DNA of 64,000 nt from Phocaeicola vulgatus ATCC 8482 (lineage in GTDB: Bacteria > Bacteroidota > Bacteroidia > Bacteroidales > Bacteroidaceae). The stretch is taken from assembly GCF_000012825.1 (NCBI RefSeq), contig NC_009614.1:1612001-1676000 (forward strand), read 5' to 3'. The position numbers and the translations under genes were made by a program. Under the pieces are notes generated by a model. The model was given only the letters and a program-made list of their open reading frames with translations, ran no database searches and was not told where the DNA came from. Positions 35,367-45,256 of the stretch are shown here, one piece after another (the first letter of the stretch is position 1; every line of letters starts with the position of its first letter).

Positions 35367-35452
35367 TGTAATATACTGTATATTAACTGTTTGATTTTAA
35401 ATTACCATCCGATTATTTTGGCCGACTCATTGATTTTTTGTATCTTTACGCC

Positions 35453-37018
35453 ATGAAAAAGGATGAGGTCATAGAGTTATTGAAGGAGCAAATCAAGGAG
35501 TTGCGGGATGATAACAACAGACTCCTGGACCAGATAGATGATTTGATAAAGGAGGTTTCTTCCCTTAAAGAGGCACTCCTTCAAAAAGGCGAATCTCTTG
35601 GCAAGCAACAGCGTCTTACCAAGGGGATCGCCAAACTTGTATCAAACACATCCGAACAGCAACAACCCCCTCAACCTGCATTGCCGGAGGAAGAGCGGCA
35701 GAAGAGAGAAGCAGAAAAAGCAGATAAGCGTAAAGCCAGAAAGAACAATGGGGCCAAACGTGACATGCATTATGAGATGGAGCAGGAGGAACATGACGTT
35801 TATCCCGACGATCCTGATTTTGACATCAATAAAGCCCGGCTGGTTACCACCGCTCCCAGAATATGTGTCCGCTATGAATGTGTACCCATGCGCTTCATCA
35901 AGCACGTCTACAAGATACACACCTACGCGCAAGACGGTTGTCTCTTTGAGGGAAAAACACCGGTCTCGGCTTTCTTGAATTCCAGCTATGACGGCTCATT
36001 CATTGCCGGGCTGATGGAATTGCGTTATATACAATCGCTACCGGTTGAAAGAATCATCAACTACTTCGAAAGTCATGGCTTTACGCTGAAGAAACCTACG
36101 GCTCATAAGTTGATGGAAAAAGCCTCAAGCCTCTTTGAAAATCTTTATAAGTGTATCCGGCAGACAGCTTTGAGTGATCCTTATAAGGCAGCCGACGAAA
36201 CCTATTACAAAATACTCGTCCCGGAAAAGAACAGCAAGGGAAAAGGAGTCCGCAAGGGATACCTCTGGGTGGTTGTGGGCATAAACACCAGGATGATATA
36301 CCTGCTCTATGATGACGGCTCCCGCTCTGAAAAAGTTATTCTTAACGAATTAGGCGGTTGCAAAGGTATCATACAAAGCGACGGATACTCACCTTACCGG
36401 AAACTCGAAAGCGATGCTTATCCCCATATCACACGCATTCCGTGCCTGCAACATATAAAACGGAAATTTATAGATTGCGGTGAGGATGACCCGGATGCAA
36501 AAAGAATCGTGGAGATGATAAACACACTTTATCAAAATGAACATAAGCATAAGATCGGGGTTGACGGATGGACGGTAGAACAGAATCTTGTCCATCGGAA
36601 AAAGTATGCGCCGGACATACTCGGAGAAATAAAAGATGTGCTTGATGATATAGAAGAACGGGGAGATTTGTTGCCTAAGAGCGAACTGAAGGAAGCTATC
36701 ACCTATCTTCGCAATGAGTGGAATGCCGTGGTGGACATCTTTAATTATGGTGACACTTACCTGGACAACAATATAGTTGAACGGATGAACCGCTACATAT
36801 CCTTATCAAGAAAAAACTCATTGTTCTTCGGCAGCCATAAGGGAGCCGAACGGGGCGCCATACTCTACACGATAGCACTTACTTGTAGGATGAATAAAGT
36901 GAATCTGTTTGAGTATCTCACGGATATCATAAACAGAACTGCCGAATGGCAACCGAATACACCACTGGAAAAATACAGGCAACTGCTTCCCGACAGATGG
37001 GAAAAGGCTAATGACTAA
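35453..37018 (+). CDS. tnpC: IS66-family transposase TnpC (DDE)
   Basis: 521 residues from MKKDEVIELLKEQIKEL. N-terminal coiled coil, basic low-complexity stretch, a domain with VRYECVPMRFIKHVYK, and the DDE catalytic domain (PYKAADETYYKIL; IIQSDGYSPYRKL; DNNIVERMNRYISLSRKNSL). The IS66 C-terminal segment FFGSHKGAERGAILYTI is present. The frame is complete, so the element should be able to move. Confidence 0.95.
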   Translation: MKKDEVIELLKEQIKELRDDNNRLLDQIDDLIKEVSSLKEALLQKGESLGKQQRLTKGIAKLVSNTSEQQQPPQPALPEEERQKREAEKADKRKARKNNGAKRDMHYEMEQEEHDVYPDDPDFDINKARLVTTAPRICVRYECVPMRFIKHVYKIHTYAQDGCLFEGKTPVSAFLNSSYDGSFIAGLMELRYIQSLPVERIINYFESHGFTLKKPTAHKLMEKASSLFENLYKCIRQTALSDPYKAADETYYKILVPEKNSKGKGVRKGYLWVVVGINTRMIYLLYDDGSRSEKVILNELGGCKGIIQSDGYSPYRKLESDAYPHITRIPCLQHIKRKFIDCGEDDPDAKRIVEMINTLYQNEHKHKIGVDGWTVEQNLVHRKKYAPDILGEIKDVLDDIEERGDLLPKSELKEAITYLRNEWNAVVDIFNYGDTYLDNNIVERMNRYISLSRKNSLFFGSHKGAERGAILYTIALTCRMNKVNLFEYLTDIINRTAEWQPNTPLEKYRQLLPDRWEKAND

Positions 37019-37077
37019 AAAGGGATCATTAGACTTTTTACTTTTAATATACTATATAGAATCGCGGAGACGCTTAC

Positions 37078-37085
37078 GCGACAGC
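37078..37085 (+). repeat. 8-bp target-site duplication, right copy
   Basis: GCGACAGC, identical to 34540-34547. Confidence 0.95.
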
Positions 37086-39285
37086 TCCGAAAGTAGTAAA
37101 AACTAATGTTACAAACGGTAAGGCCCCCAAGGGTATATTGACTGTAAATGCTCATTTTACAGATGCTGATATTAAGAACATTGAAAATGATGAGCAAGTA
37201 ACTGTATTAGCTTTGCAAGTAAGTAAGGGGGATACCGTTGTTACTTCTGATTATGCTGCTGTTAAGGCTGCTTATTACAAGGACTTGGTATTGGCAGCTG
37301 TAGATAGTATTCATGCAAATGACCGCCACTTGTTTACAACTGCTGCTGAAGCTATTGCTGATAATGAACATGTTTGCAAGATTGTCTGGAACAGCAATGG
37401 TATCGATATTGCTCGTTTGGTCAATACTCACAGAACTAATATAGATAAAGAAGGTACACATTCAAAATGGGATGTTCGTGCTGCTGATGGTACTGTAGAA
37501 AAATATGGTTTCAAATATTCTTACGAATTAGTTGGTTATCATAAAGGTAATAACGAAACTTCAGAAAGTGCTCATGCTGCATTGAAGGGTTCTGTTATTC
37601 GTCCTCAGATGACAAGTGGTGGTAAGCAGCAACCTTGGGGATTTACTCAGAATAAAGCTACAAAAGATCGTGAACCGTTGGTTCGTGTTATCTTGACTGA
37701 TACTATTAGCGGAAAAATAGCTTCTGTTGGTTATTTAAAATTCAAGATTACCGATACTGCTAATCAGAATGAAGTTGTATTGACCCCGAATTTCCCATTT
37801 GCCAATGGTTATACTGTTGATTGTACAGAAACAGAGACTAAACTTGGTTTGTCATGGCATCAAGTTGAAGAACAGATTCTGGCTCAATTGGAAGAAATTG
37901 GTATTTCTAAGGATGAATTCCATAAGAATTTCAAATTGGATGGTGCTGTAGAAGACGTAGAGCAACAAGCTTTGGTAAATGCTACTCAGTATGATGGAAT
38001 TACTGTTGATTCTAAGGCTGTTACTACTCCGGTTGGTGTGGTTTCACAGACTAATTGGGATCCGGCGGATGAAATGACTGAAGTTTTGACTTGGGTAGTT
38101 AAGAATAATCAGGCATATCACATCTTTAAGGCTGGTGCTAAGAGTATTGCAGTAAATGTACGTTATAGCTATGAAGTATCTGAAGGTGTATATCAATATG
38201 TATATGTTACTTTCACTTGGACTCCTAGTCCTTTGAACTTTACTCCTAATGGTACCATTGAAAACTCTGCTAAGATTGATAAATATTGGTATGAAAAGAA
38301 CGGTGCTGTAGCAGGTTCTGGTTATTCAGATATCCATGCTAATGTTCATCAAGTTGTTAGCGATAACTCTAATGATTGTACATTTGATAGCGAAATCTTG
38401 AATACTTTCACTGGTAATGTGATTACCGTGACAAGTGACGCTACTTATCCTGCATTTGCTAATGATAAGTTGACTAAGGAAGTTGTATTTGCTAACCCTC
38501 AAGATCATTTGACTAAGAAGGGAACTGCTTATGTCGTGAATGGTGCTTCTGGTGCTCAATATGATATCACTGTATCTGCTGATGGAAAAACTCTACAAGC
38601 TACTAATAACGCTGTACCAAAAGCAGTTGTTGTTCTTGCTGGAACAGTGATGGAATATCAAGAAAATGATTTTGCAAAAGATATTTTGAACAATGCAGAT
38701 CACAACTTGCTGGGACAAGACCAGACATTTACTGCTAAATTGCAAATTAATGCTGCTAACTGCGATTATGTAGATTATGCTTTGGGTAACAACGTATTCT
38801 ATGCTAAATATTTGCGTCCTGTATCAGTAGATCCGTCAGATGTAGATGAATTAATTGATGCTACTAATGGTGCTTCTATTGCAGGCTTGACCTTGAATCT
38901 GATTGATTGGAGAGACAAGTATTTTGATAAAGCAGAAGATACTACTGGTGATGATGGTAAGAAATATAATTTCTATGGATTTTATGGCGTAACTAAAGTT
39001 GCTGCTGATATTGAAAACGCTACAACAACTTTGAATGGTGGAACATTAGGTTCTACTAAATTATCTTCTGTAACGAAGAATGTAAAATTGTATTTCGGTG
39101 AAGATAAATCTACAACCAATGTATTTACTGCTCTGAAGGTTGGCGATAATGGTAAATTCTATTATTACAATAATGGTACTACTTTAGGTAAGTTTACAAT
39201 CCGCGTTCCGCTGGAAGTTACTTATAAGTGGGGTACTATCTATACCGAAGTTGATTTGAATATCAATAAGACTATTCAGAACTAA
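37086..39285 (+). pseudogene. S-layer-like surface lipoprotein, C-terminal fragment
   Basis: The rest of the interrupted gene: about 733 residues, starting (T)APKVVKTNVTNGKAPKGILT. Beta-rich with repeated Asn/Thr/Ala-rich strands (TFTWTPSPLNFTPNG, VTYKWGTIYTEVDLNINKTI) and few Cys. Strong preference for GCT, GGT, ACT and GTT codons, unlike the neighbours, suggests a very highly expressed gene. Without its signal peptide it cannot reach the surface even if an internal start were used. A strong terminator follows at 39316. Confidence 0.85.
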
Positions 39286-39315
39286 TATTGTAATAACTTT
39301 GAGTTTAATTTAAAT

Positions 39316-39349
39316 AAGGGCCGGCCATTCATAGTGGCTGGCCTTTTTT
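39316..39349 (+). terminator. Terminator of the S-layer-like gene
   Basis: GGCCGGCCA pairs with TGGCTGGCC (one G-T), followed by T7. Confidence 0.93.
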
Positions 39350-39368
39350 AATAGGAGGAAAGAATGAA

Positions 39369-39848
39369 ATGAAAAAACTGAAATTTATTTTATTGTTGAC
39401 TGTTTTATTAACAACCTTTTCTTGTCAATCAGGAAAACAGAAGGTGCAAAGCAAAGAAGAGAAGAGTATTAATGAATTTGTAGCTCATCTAACGGAAGTT
39501 GATACGGTTTTGATAACAAACCTAATAAATCAATTTATGGAATATGCGAAAAATGGTCAGCTGGAATCTGCCGCAGCTATGCTTTATAAAGCCGATTCGG
39601 CAGATGTTTGGAATGAACCTATTCAATTGGATAACAATGAATTGCATCAAGTCGCAAAAATGATGGAATCTTTTCCTGTATTAAGTTATAAGATAGATTA
39701 TATAAAGTTCTATACTCCTGTTAAAAACGAGGTGAAGTGCACGATTGTTATGCAGAAAGGAGAAAGTGGAACACCTATTGCAACTAGTAGTTGGTATTTT
39801 AAGCTGATGAATTATTTGGGTGGATGGCGGCTTTGTATGATGAATTAG
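39369..39848 (+). CDS. Small lipoprotein of unknown function downstream of the S-layer-like gene
   Basis: 159 residues. Lipoprotein signal MKKLKFILLLTVLLTTFSCQ (Cys19). A helical part (VDTVLITNLINQFMEYAKNG) and a beta half (KNEVKCTIVMQKGESG) ending SWYFKLMNYLGGWRLCMMN resemble NTF2-like or DUF4878-type small periplasmic proteins, but I do not recognise the family with certainty. It lies 83 bases past the S-layer-like stop with a terminator between, so read-through expression at most. A role linked to the surface layer is a guess from position. Confidence 0.6.
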   Translation: MKKLKFILLLTVLLTTFSCQSGKQKVQSKEEKSINEFVAHLTEVDTVLITNLINQFMEYAKNGQLESAAAMLYKADSADVWNEPIQLDNNELHQVAKMMESFPVLSYKIDYIKFYTPVKNEVKCTIVMQKGESGTPIATSSWYFKLMNYLGGWRLCMMN

Positions 39849-40010
39849 CTAATGATCGATTTATATAAGCAGTCGTGGGAAAAAGTGTCATTTAAAAATT
39901 ATTGAAGGGGGTGTTTGTTTAGGATATTTATGTGATTTTCAATACAAAAGATTATAGTTATAAATTGTAGCAGGGTCAAAAGAGAACGGTTTCTCAGGCT
40001 TGTAGTCGAA

Positions 40011-40057
40011 AAGTTGACAGTTCAACCAGATAATCCGGACTGTCAGCTTCTTTTTTT
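40011..40057 (+). terminator. Hairpin and T-run after the small lipoprotein gene
   Basis: AAGTTGACAGT (40011-40021) pairs with ACTGTCAGCTT (40039-40049) with one wobble, then CTTTTTTT. The rest of 39849-40368 shows no gene. Confidence 0.7.
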
Positions 40058-40368
40058 GTGTCCGGAGAGATTTCTTCTGTCCGGTAAGTTCCCTATGGAT
40101 CCAGATAGCAGTGCATTTACCCATAGCAAGGATAACAGCATTACGATAATCTGTGAAAGTATTTCTTTCTTAATCATATTATACCTGTTCCTTTTCAAAA
40201 GTTACGAAAGAGTGATCGCATGAGTAAGAAAAATCTTACTCTGCTGTTTTGTAAGCCTTGTCCATACTTTGTATCCGTCGTCTTGCACCGAATATCTTGT
40301 AACAGGAATGAAACTCCTTTGTCACGAAACCTTTAATAGAGTGTAACTCTCAAGAAACCTGACCCATC

Positions 40369-40376
40369 TACTTTTG
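40369..40376 (+). promoter_or_regulatory. -7 element TACTTTTG for the TonB receptor gene
   Basis: It lies 30 bases before the ATG at 40406. Confidence 0.65.
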
Positions 40377-40405
40377 CGGCAGATTTATAACGCATAAAAA
40401 AGTAT

Positions 40406-43174
40406 ATGAAAAAGGTTGTTAGAGCTGTGTCTCTTATGCTGCTGATGGCAGGTGTTTGTGGAAATGCATTTGCCGAGGAAAATGAAAACATTGTCCGGCA
40501 AGGCGCTATCCGCGGACGTGTGATAGACAATGGAAAACAAATTCTGCCGGGTGCTTCCATCTTTGTTGAAAATCTGAAAACCGGAGTAATCAGTGATGTG
40601 AACGGTTTTTATACGCTGCCCAATCTGAAACCCGGAACTTACACAGTTAAAGTAACCTACGTAGGTTATAGCCCCATTGAAATGAAAGTTACCGTCCCCG
40701 AAGGCAAGACTTTAGAAAAAGATATAGTGATGAATGAAGGGGTGGAACTGCAGGAAGTGCAGGTAAAGGGAGCTTTTCAAGGACAGAAGAAAGCAATCAA
40801 TACACAAAAGAATAATCTGGGTATCACTAATGTTGTATCTGCCGACCAGGTAGGGAAATTTCCCGACTCAAACATAGGTGATGCATTGAAACGTATCAGT
40901 GGCATCAATGTGCAATACGATCAAGGCGAGGCCCGTTTCGGACAGGTCCGCGGCACTAGTGCCGATTTAAGCTCCGTCACCATTAACGGCAACCGTGTCC
41001 CATCTGCTGAAGGGGATACCCGTAACGTGCAGTTGGACTTGATTCCTGCCGATATGATTCAGACCATCGAAGTAAGCAAAGTCGTTACACCCGATATGGA
41101 CGGCGATGCTATCGGTGGTTCCATCAATCTGGTAACCAAAAATTCTCCTTATAAACGCACTATCAATGCTACAGCGGGAAGTGGTTACAACTGGATCAGC
41201 GAGAAAGCCCAGTTGAACTTAGGTTTCACTTACGGCGATCGTTTCTTCAATGACAGACTGGGTATGCTGCTCTCCGCTTCTTATCAGAATGCTCCTTCCG
41301 GTTCTTATGATACTGAATTCATGTGGGAACAAAATGAAGATGGCAAAGTATATGTCAGCGATTATCAGATGCGCCAGTACTTTGTCACCCGTGAACGTCA
41401 AAGTTATTCGGCGGCTTTTGATTTTGATATCAATGAAAACCATAAATTGACTTTCAAAGGGATCTTCAACAACCGTAACGATTGGGAAAACCGTTACCGT
41501 ACCAATATCAAGGATTTGGATGAGAACGGAAAAGGCACAGTCCGCATCCAGACCAAAGCAGGTACTCCTGATAATCGCAATGCCCGTCTGGAGCGTCAGC
41601 GTACCATGGATTTCGCTTTGGGCGGAGAACACTTATGGGGGGCAATCGGTATGGATTGGAATGCCAGTTATGCAAAAGCTACGGAAGAACGCCCTAATGA
41701 ACGTTATCTTGACTTCCAACTGAAAAAGCAGGAATTTGATATGGACTTGAGTGATGAACGCCAGCCGTTGGCAACACCTGGAACAGGTGCTACTTTGACA
41801 CTGAGTGATAAGTTCAGCTTGAAGGAACTGACGGAACAACAGGAGGACATCAAAGAAGAAGATATGAAATTCTCGGCCAATTTCAAGGCCAGTTTAAATA
41901 ATGGAGCCAAACTGAAGTTCGGTGCGAAGGTAGTACGTAAAACAAAAGAGAAAGAAATAGACTTCTACGAATATACTCCGAAAGACGAGGATGCCTTCAT
42001 GACCAACAGCCTGAAAAATACGGTAGACCAGAGTACGGATAAGTTTATGCCGAGCGACAAATATCAGGTAGGAACATTTGCCAGTAAAGAATATGTGGGT
42101 GGATTGAATTTAAATGATGCTTCCCAGTTCGATAAAGAACAGGTACAAGCCGAATTGGCTGAGAACTTTGAGGCTCGTGAAACTGTAAGTTCCGGGTATG
42201 TGCGGTTTGATCATAAATTCGCTTCCGATATAAACCTGATGGCGGGACTCCGTATGGAACATACTTCCCTTCGTTATACCGGCCGTAACTATGATGATGA
42301 GACAGATAAGACCACCAAGACCGGCCGCATGACCAACAGTTATGTGAATTTCCTTCCTTCTATTTTGGTGAAATGGGATGTAAATGATGATTTCAAGATA
42401 CGCGGTTCTTACACGCAGACCTTGAGCCGGCCCAAATATTCAGCTTTGGTTCCCAGTGTGAATATCAACCGTGGTGATAATGAAATAAAGATTGGTAATT
42501 CTGACTTGAAACCGACTATTTCTTATAACTTTGATTTGAGTGCCGATTATTATTTCAAGAGTGTAGGTTTAGTGAGCGCAGGTTTTTTCTATAAGAAAAT
42601 AGACGATTTCATCGTAGATCAGGTACTGACCAACTATGAATACCAAGGAACAGAATATACCCGTTTCACTCAGCCCAAGAATGCAGGAAATGCTAATCTG
42701 TGGGGATTGGAATTTTCTTATCAGCGTGATTTCGGCTTCATTGCTCCGGCCTTGAAGTATGTGGGTTTCTATGGAACCTATACTTATACTCACTCACGCG
42801 TGGAGGACTTTAACTTCGAAGGACGTGAGAACGAGAGCGGGTTGAGTTTGCCGGGGTCTCCCGAGCATACGGCGAATGCCTCTCTTTACTTTGAAAAAGG
42901 AGGCTTGAATGTGCGCCTGAGCTATAACTTTGCATCTGATTTTATCGATGAAATGGGCCCAAGTACATTTTATGACAGATATTATGATGCTGTGAACTAT
43001 ATGGATGTGAACGCTAGTTATACCTTTGGCAAGAAGGTGAAAATGACCTTTTATGCTGAGGCGAACAATCTGCTGAACCAGCCGCTCCGTTATTACCAGG
43101 GAACGAAGGATCGTACTATGCAGGCAGAATATTATGGCGTGAGAATGAATGCAGGTTTAAAAATAAGTTTCTAA
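40406..43174 (+). CDS. TonB-dependent outer-membrane receptor (with carboxypeptidase-like N-domain)
   Basis: 922 residues. Signal peptide (VVRAVSLMLLMAGVCGNAFA), carboxypeptidase-regulatory-like beta domain (about 32-112; GAIRGRVIDNGKQILPGASI), plug domain (about 115-245; VGKFPDSNIGDALKRISGIN and GGSINLVTK) and a 22-strand barrel ending MNAGLKISF. It is not a SusC (no SusD neighbour, shorter). The next gene, 10 bases on, is a secreted phosphatase, so the pair may take up phosphate or a phosphorylated compound released outside; this is inference. Confidence 0.93.
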   Translation: MKKVVRAVSLMLLMAGVCGNAFAEENENIVRQGAIRGRVIDNGKQILPGASIFVENLKTGVISDVNGFYTLPNLKPGTYTVKVTYVGYSPIEMKVTVPEGKTLEKDIVMNEGVELQEVQVKGAFQGQKKAINTQKNNLGITNVVSADQVGKFPDSNIGDALKRISGINVQYDQGEARFGQVRGTSADLSSVTINGNRVPSAEGDTRNVQLDLIPADMIQTIEVSKVVTPDMDGDAIGGSINLVTKNSPYKRTINATAGSGYNWISEKAQLNLGFTYGDRFFNDRLGMLLSASYQNAPSGSYDTEFMWEQNEDGKVYVSDYQMRQYFVTRERQSYSAAFDFDINENHKLTFKGIFNNRNDWENRYRTNIKDLDENGKGTVRIQTKAGTPDNRNARLERQRTMDFALGGEHLWGAIGMDWNASYAKATEERPNERYLDFQLKKQEFDMDLSDERQPLATPGTGATLTLSDKFSLKELTEQQEDIKEEDMKFSANFKASLNNGAKLKFGAKVVRKTKEKEIDFYEYTPKDEDAFMTNSLKNTVDQSTDKFMPSDKYQVGTFASKEYVGGLNLNDASQFDKEQVQAELAENFEARETVSSGYVRFDHKFASDINLMAGLRMEHTSLRYTGRNYDDETDKTTKTGRMTNSYVNFLPSILVKWDVNDDFKIRGSYTQTLSRPKYSALVPSVNINRGDNEIKIGNSDLKPTISYNFDLSADYYFKSVGLVSAGFFYKKIDDFIVDQVLTNYEYQGTEYTRFTQPKNAGNANLWGLEFSYQRDFGFIAPALKYVGFYGTYTYTHSRVEDFNFEGRENESGLSLPGSPEHTANASLYFEKGGLNVRLSYNFASDFIDEMGPSTFYDRYYDAVNYMDVNASYTFGKKVKMTFYAEANNLLNQPLRYYQGTKDRTMQAEYYGVRMNAGLKISF

Positions 43175-43184
43175 AAATAAGTAT

Positions 43185-44156
43185 ATGAAAACGTTGATGA
43201 TGATTAGAAGAATGAAAGAAGTATTGACATGGGTATGGATTGCCGTCATTGGTACGGCTATCTGCCTGAATGTGTGTGCCCAGACTCCGCAAGATTGGAA
43301 AGGACTGGAGAAACAACTGAATTTTTATATGGCTAACGATTTGGGACGTAACGGTTATTATGACCAGAAGCCCATAGCCGAGTTGATGGGAGAAATGGCG
43401 GATGTTATTGGTCCCGAGTGTGTATTTGCAGCCGGAGACGTGCACCATTTTGAAGGTGTGCGCAGCGTTAACGATCCGCTCTGGATGACCAACTACGAGT
43501 TGATTTACAGTCATCCCGAGTTGATGATAGACTGGTTTCCGATCTTGGGAAATCATGAATACCGGGGTAATACGCAGGCTGTGTTGGATTATACCAATGT
43601 GAGTCGTCGCTGGTCGATGCCTGGTCGTTATTATACCAAAGTCTTCGAGAAGAAAGGAACTGCCATCCGTTTTGTGATGATAGATACCGCTCCTCTGATT
43701 GACAAATACCGTAACGAGAGCGAAACTTATCCGGATGCCTGTAAACAAGATATGGATCAGCAATTGGCATGGATAGATTCTGTACTGACTGTTGCCAAAG
43801 AAGATTGGGTAGTCGTAATCGGACATCATCCCATTTATGCTGAAACGTCGAAAGACGACAGTGAACGCAGCGATATGCAGAAGCGTCTGGATCCTATCCT
43901 CCGTAAACATAAGGTGGATATCTATGCATGCGGACACATTCATAACTTCCAGCACCTTCGTGTGCCGGGCAGTGATATCGACTATGTGGTAAATTCGGCT
44001 GGTTCGTTGAGCCGTAAGGTAAAACCAGTGGAAGGCACTCTGTTCTGTAGTCCCGAACCGGGCTTTTCTATCTTTACGGCAGACAAGAAAGAACTGGATA
44101 TGCACATGATTGATAAGAAAGGAAAAGTAATCTATACTGTAAAACGCACCAAATAG
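43185..44156 (+). CDS. Secreted metallophosphoesterase, purple-acid-phosphatase (TRAP)-like
   Basis: 323 residues. Signal region (VLTWVWIAVIGTAICLNVCAQ). The calcineurin-like metal motifs are complete: NDLGRNG, FAAGDVHHF, LGNHEY, IGHHPIY and CGHIHNFQH. The spacing suits small tartrate-resistant acid phosphatases. It should cleave phosphomonoesters in the periplasm or at the surface. It is co-transcribed with the TonB receptor, so substrate capture and import are probably linked. Confidence 0.87.
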   Translation: MKTLMMIRRMKEVLTWVWIAVIGTAICLNVCAQTPQDWKGLEKQLNFYMANDLGRNGYYDQKPIAELMGEMADVIGPECVFAAGDVHHFEGVRSVNDPLWMTNYELIYSHPELMIDWFPILGNHEYRGNTQAVLDYTNVSRRWSMPGRYYTKVFEKKGTAIRFVMIDTAPLIDKYRNESETYPDACKQDMDQQLAWIDSVLTVAKEDWVVVIGHHPIYAETSKDDSERSDMQKRLDPILRKHKVDIYACGHIHNFQHLRVPGSDIDYVVNSAGSLSRKVKPVEGTLFCSPEPGFSIFTADKKELDMHMIDKKGKVIYTVKRTK

Positions 44157-44181
44157 GGATAGTTATTTTAGGGAAAAAGAG

Positions 44182-44189
44182 TACATTTG
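44182..44189 (+). promoter_or_regulatory. -7 element TACATTTG for the antiporter gene
   Basis: It lies over the start of the longer in-frame reading (44187), so the ATG at 44220 is used. Confidence 0.7.
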
Positions 44190-44219
44190 CGGTATAAAAC
44201 TGTAAATGTACTTTTTGTT

Positions 44220-45182
44220 ATGTTGAATACACTCCTTTTGATTGGTGGTCTGGCTCTCATTTTAGCTGGCGCGAATGGCTTGACGGATGGTTCTGCAGCG
44301 GTTGCCAAACGTTTCCGTATTTCTGATTTGGTAATCGGGCTTACCATTGTAGCTTTCGGCACTTCGGCTCCCGAATTGGTTATCAGTGTGCTTTCTGCAT
44401 TGAATGGCAGTGCTGAAATGGCTATTGGTAATGTGGTGGGTAGTAATATATTCAATGCTTTGATGATTATAGGTTGTACTGCCTTGGTACTCCCCATAAA
44501 AGTAGGTGAGGGGACGATGAGTAAAGAGATTCCGTTAGTCATTCTTTCTTCGTTGGTACTTTTTGTCTGTGCCAATGACATGATGCTGGACAGGGAAGCG
44601 GTCAATGTTATCAGCCGTTCCGATGGGTTTGTTCTGCTGGCTTTCTTCCTTATATTTATGCGTTATACATTTGCCATCGCCCGTAATGGGGCAGATGAGG
44701 CAGGAGAGGAGCAGAAGATAAAGGAAATGCCTGTATGGAAATCGGTGTTGTATATTGCAGGAGGGCTGGCCGGACTCATATTCGGCGGACAGCTTTTTGT
44801 CGACGGGGCAAGCGGGCTTGCCCGTTCATGGGGTGTCAGTGAATCGGTAATCGGACTGACATTGGTAGCCGGAGGTACTTCCTTGCCGGAACTTGCCACA
44901 TCTGTTACGGCGGCTTTAAAGAAGAATCCGGGAATTGCTATCGGCAATGTCATCGGTAGTAATCTGTTCAATATATTCTTTGTTCTGGGGTGCAGCGCTA
45001 CGGTGTCACCGCTTCCGATGGGGAATATAAATAACCTCGATTTAAGTGTACTGATTGCTTCCTCCCTGTTGTTGTGGCTGGTAGGCTGGTTTTTCCGCAA
45101 ACGTACCATAACCCGGCTTGAAGGCGCATTGATGGTTGGCTGTTATGTCGTTTATACCGCCTATCTTATTGCCCAACAGTGA
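44220..45182 (+). CDS. Calcium/sodium antiporter (CaCA family, YrbG-like)
   Basis: 320 residues, ten or so transmembrane helices in two related halves. The duplicated ion-binding alpha repeats are clear: VAFGTSAPELVISV...GNVVGSNIFN and VAGGTSLPELATSV...GNVIGSNLFN. It exchanges Ca2+ for Na+ across the inner membrane. Single gene. Confidence 0.94.
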   Translation: MLNTLLLIGGLALILAGANGLTDGSAAVAKRFRISDLVIGLTIVAFGTSAPELVISVLSALNGSAEMAIGNVVGSNIFNALMIIGCTALVLPIKVGEGTMSKEIPLVILSSLVLFVCANDMMLDREAVNVISRSDGFVLLAFFLIFMRYTFAIARNGADEAGEEQKIKEMPVWKSVLYIAGGLAGLIFGGQLFVDGASGLARSWGVSESVIGLTLVAGGTSLPELATSVTAALKKNPGIAIGNVIGSNLFNIFFVLGCSATVSPLPMGNINNLDLSVLIASSLLLWLVGWFFRKRTITRLEGALMVGCYVVYTAYLIAQQ

Positions 45183-45222
45183 AAAAGCCATAAAAAGAAT
45201 AAGTTTTCTGCAAAAAAACTTC

Positions 45223-45230
45223 TATCTTTA
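45223..45230 (+). promoter_or_regulatory. -7-like element TATCTTTA
   Basis: One mismatch from consensus, 27 bases before the ATG at 45257. Confidence 0.45.
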
Positions 45231-45256
45231 CACCCCGAATTTTATAAAAATACAGC

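Larger units (their letters stand above)
34548..37077 (+). mobile_element. Complete IS66-family insertion sequence (2530 bp)
   Basis: Terminal inverted repeats of 22 bp (34548-34569 and 37056-37077) start GTAAGCGTCTCCGCGATTCT and are perfect. It encodes three intact proteins: an accessory protein, TnpB and the DDE transposase TnpC. It is flanked by an exact 8-bp duplication and inserted in the sense direction inside the S-layer-like gene. Intact ends and intact genes suggest a recent and still active element. Confidence 0.97.

Noticed and set aside
43116-44105. 329-codon minus-strand frame opposite the metallophosphoesterase
   Set aside because: All metallophosphoesterase motifs are on the plus strand; this frame shows no recognisable features.
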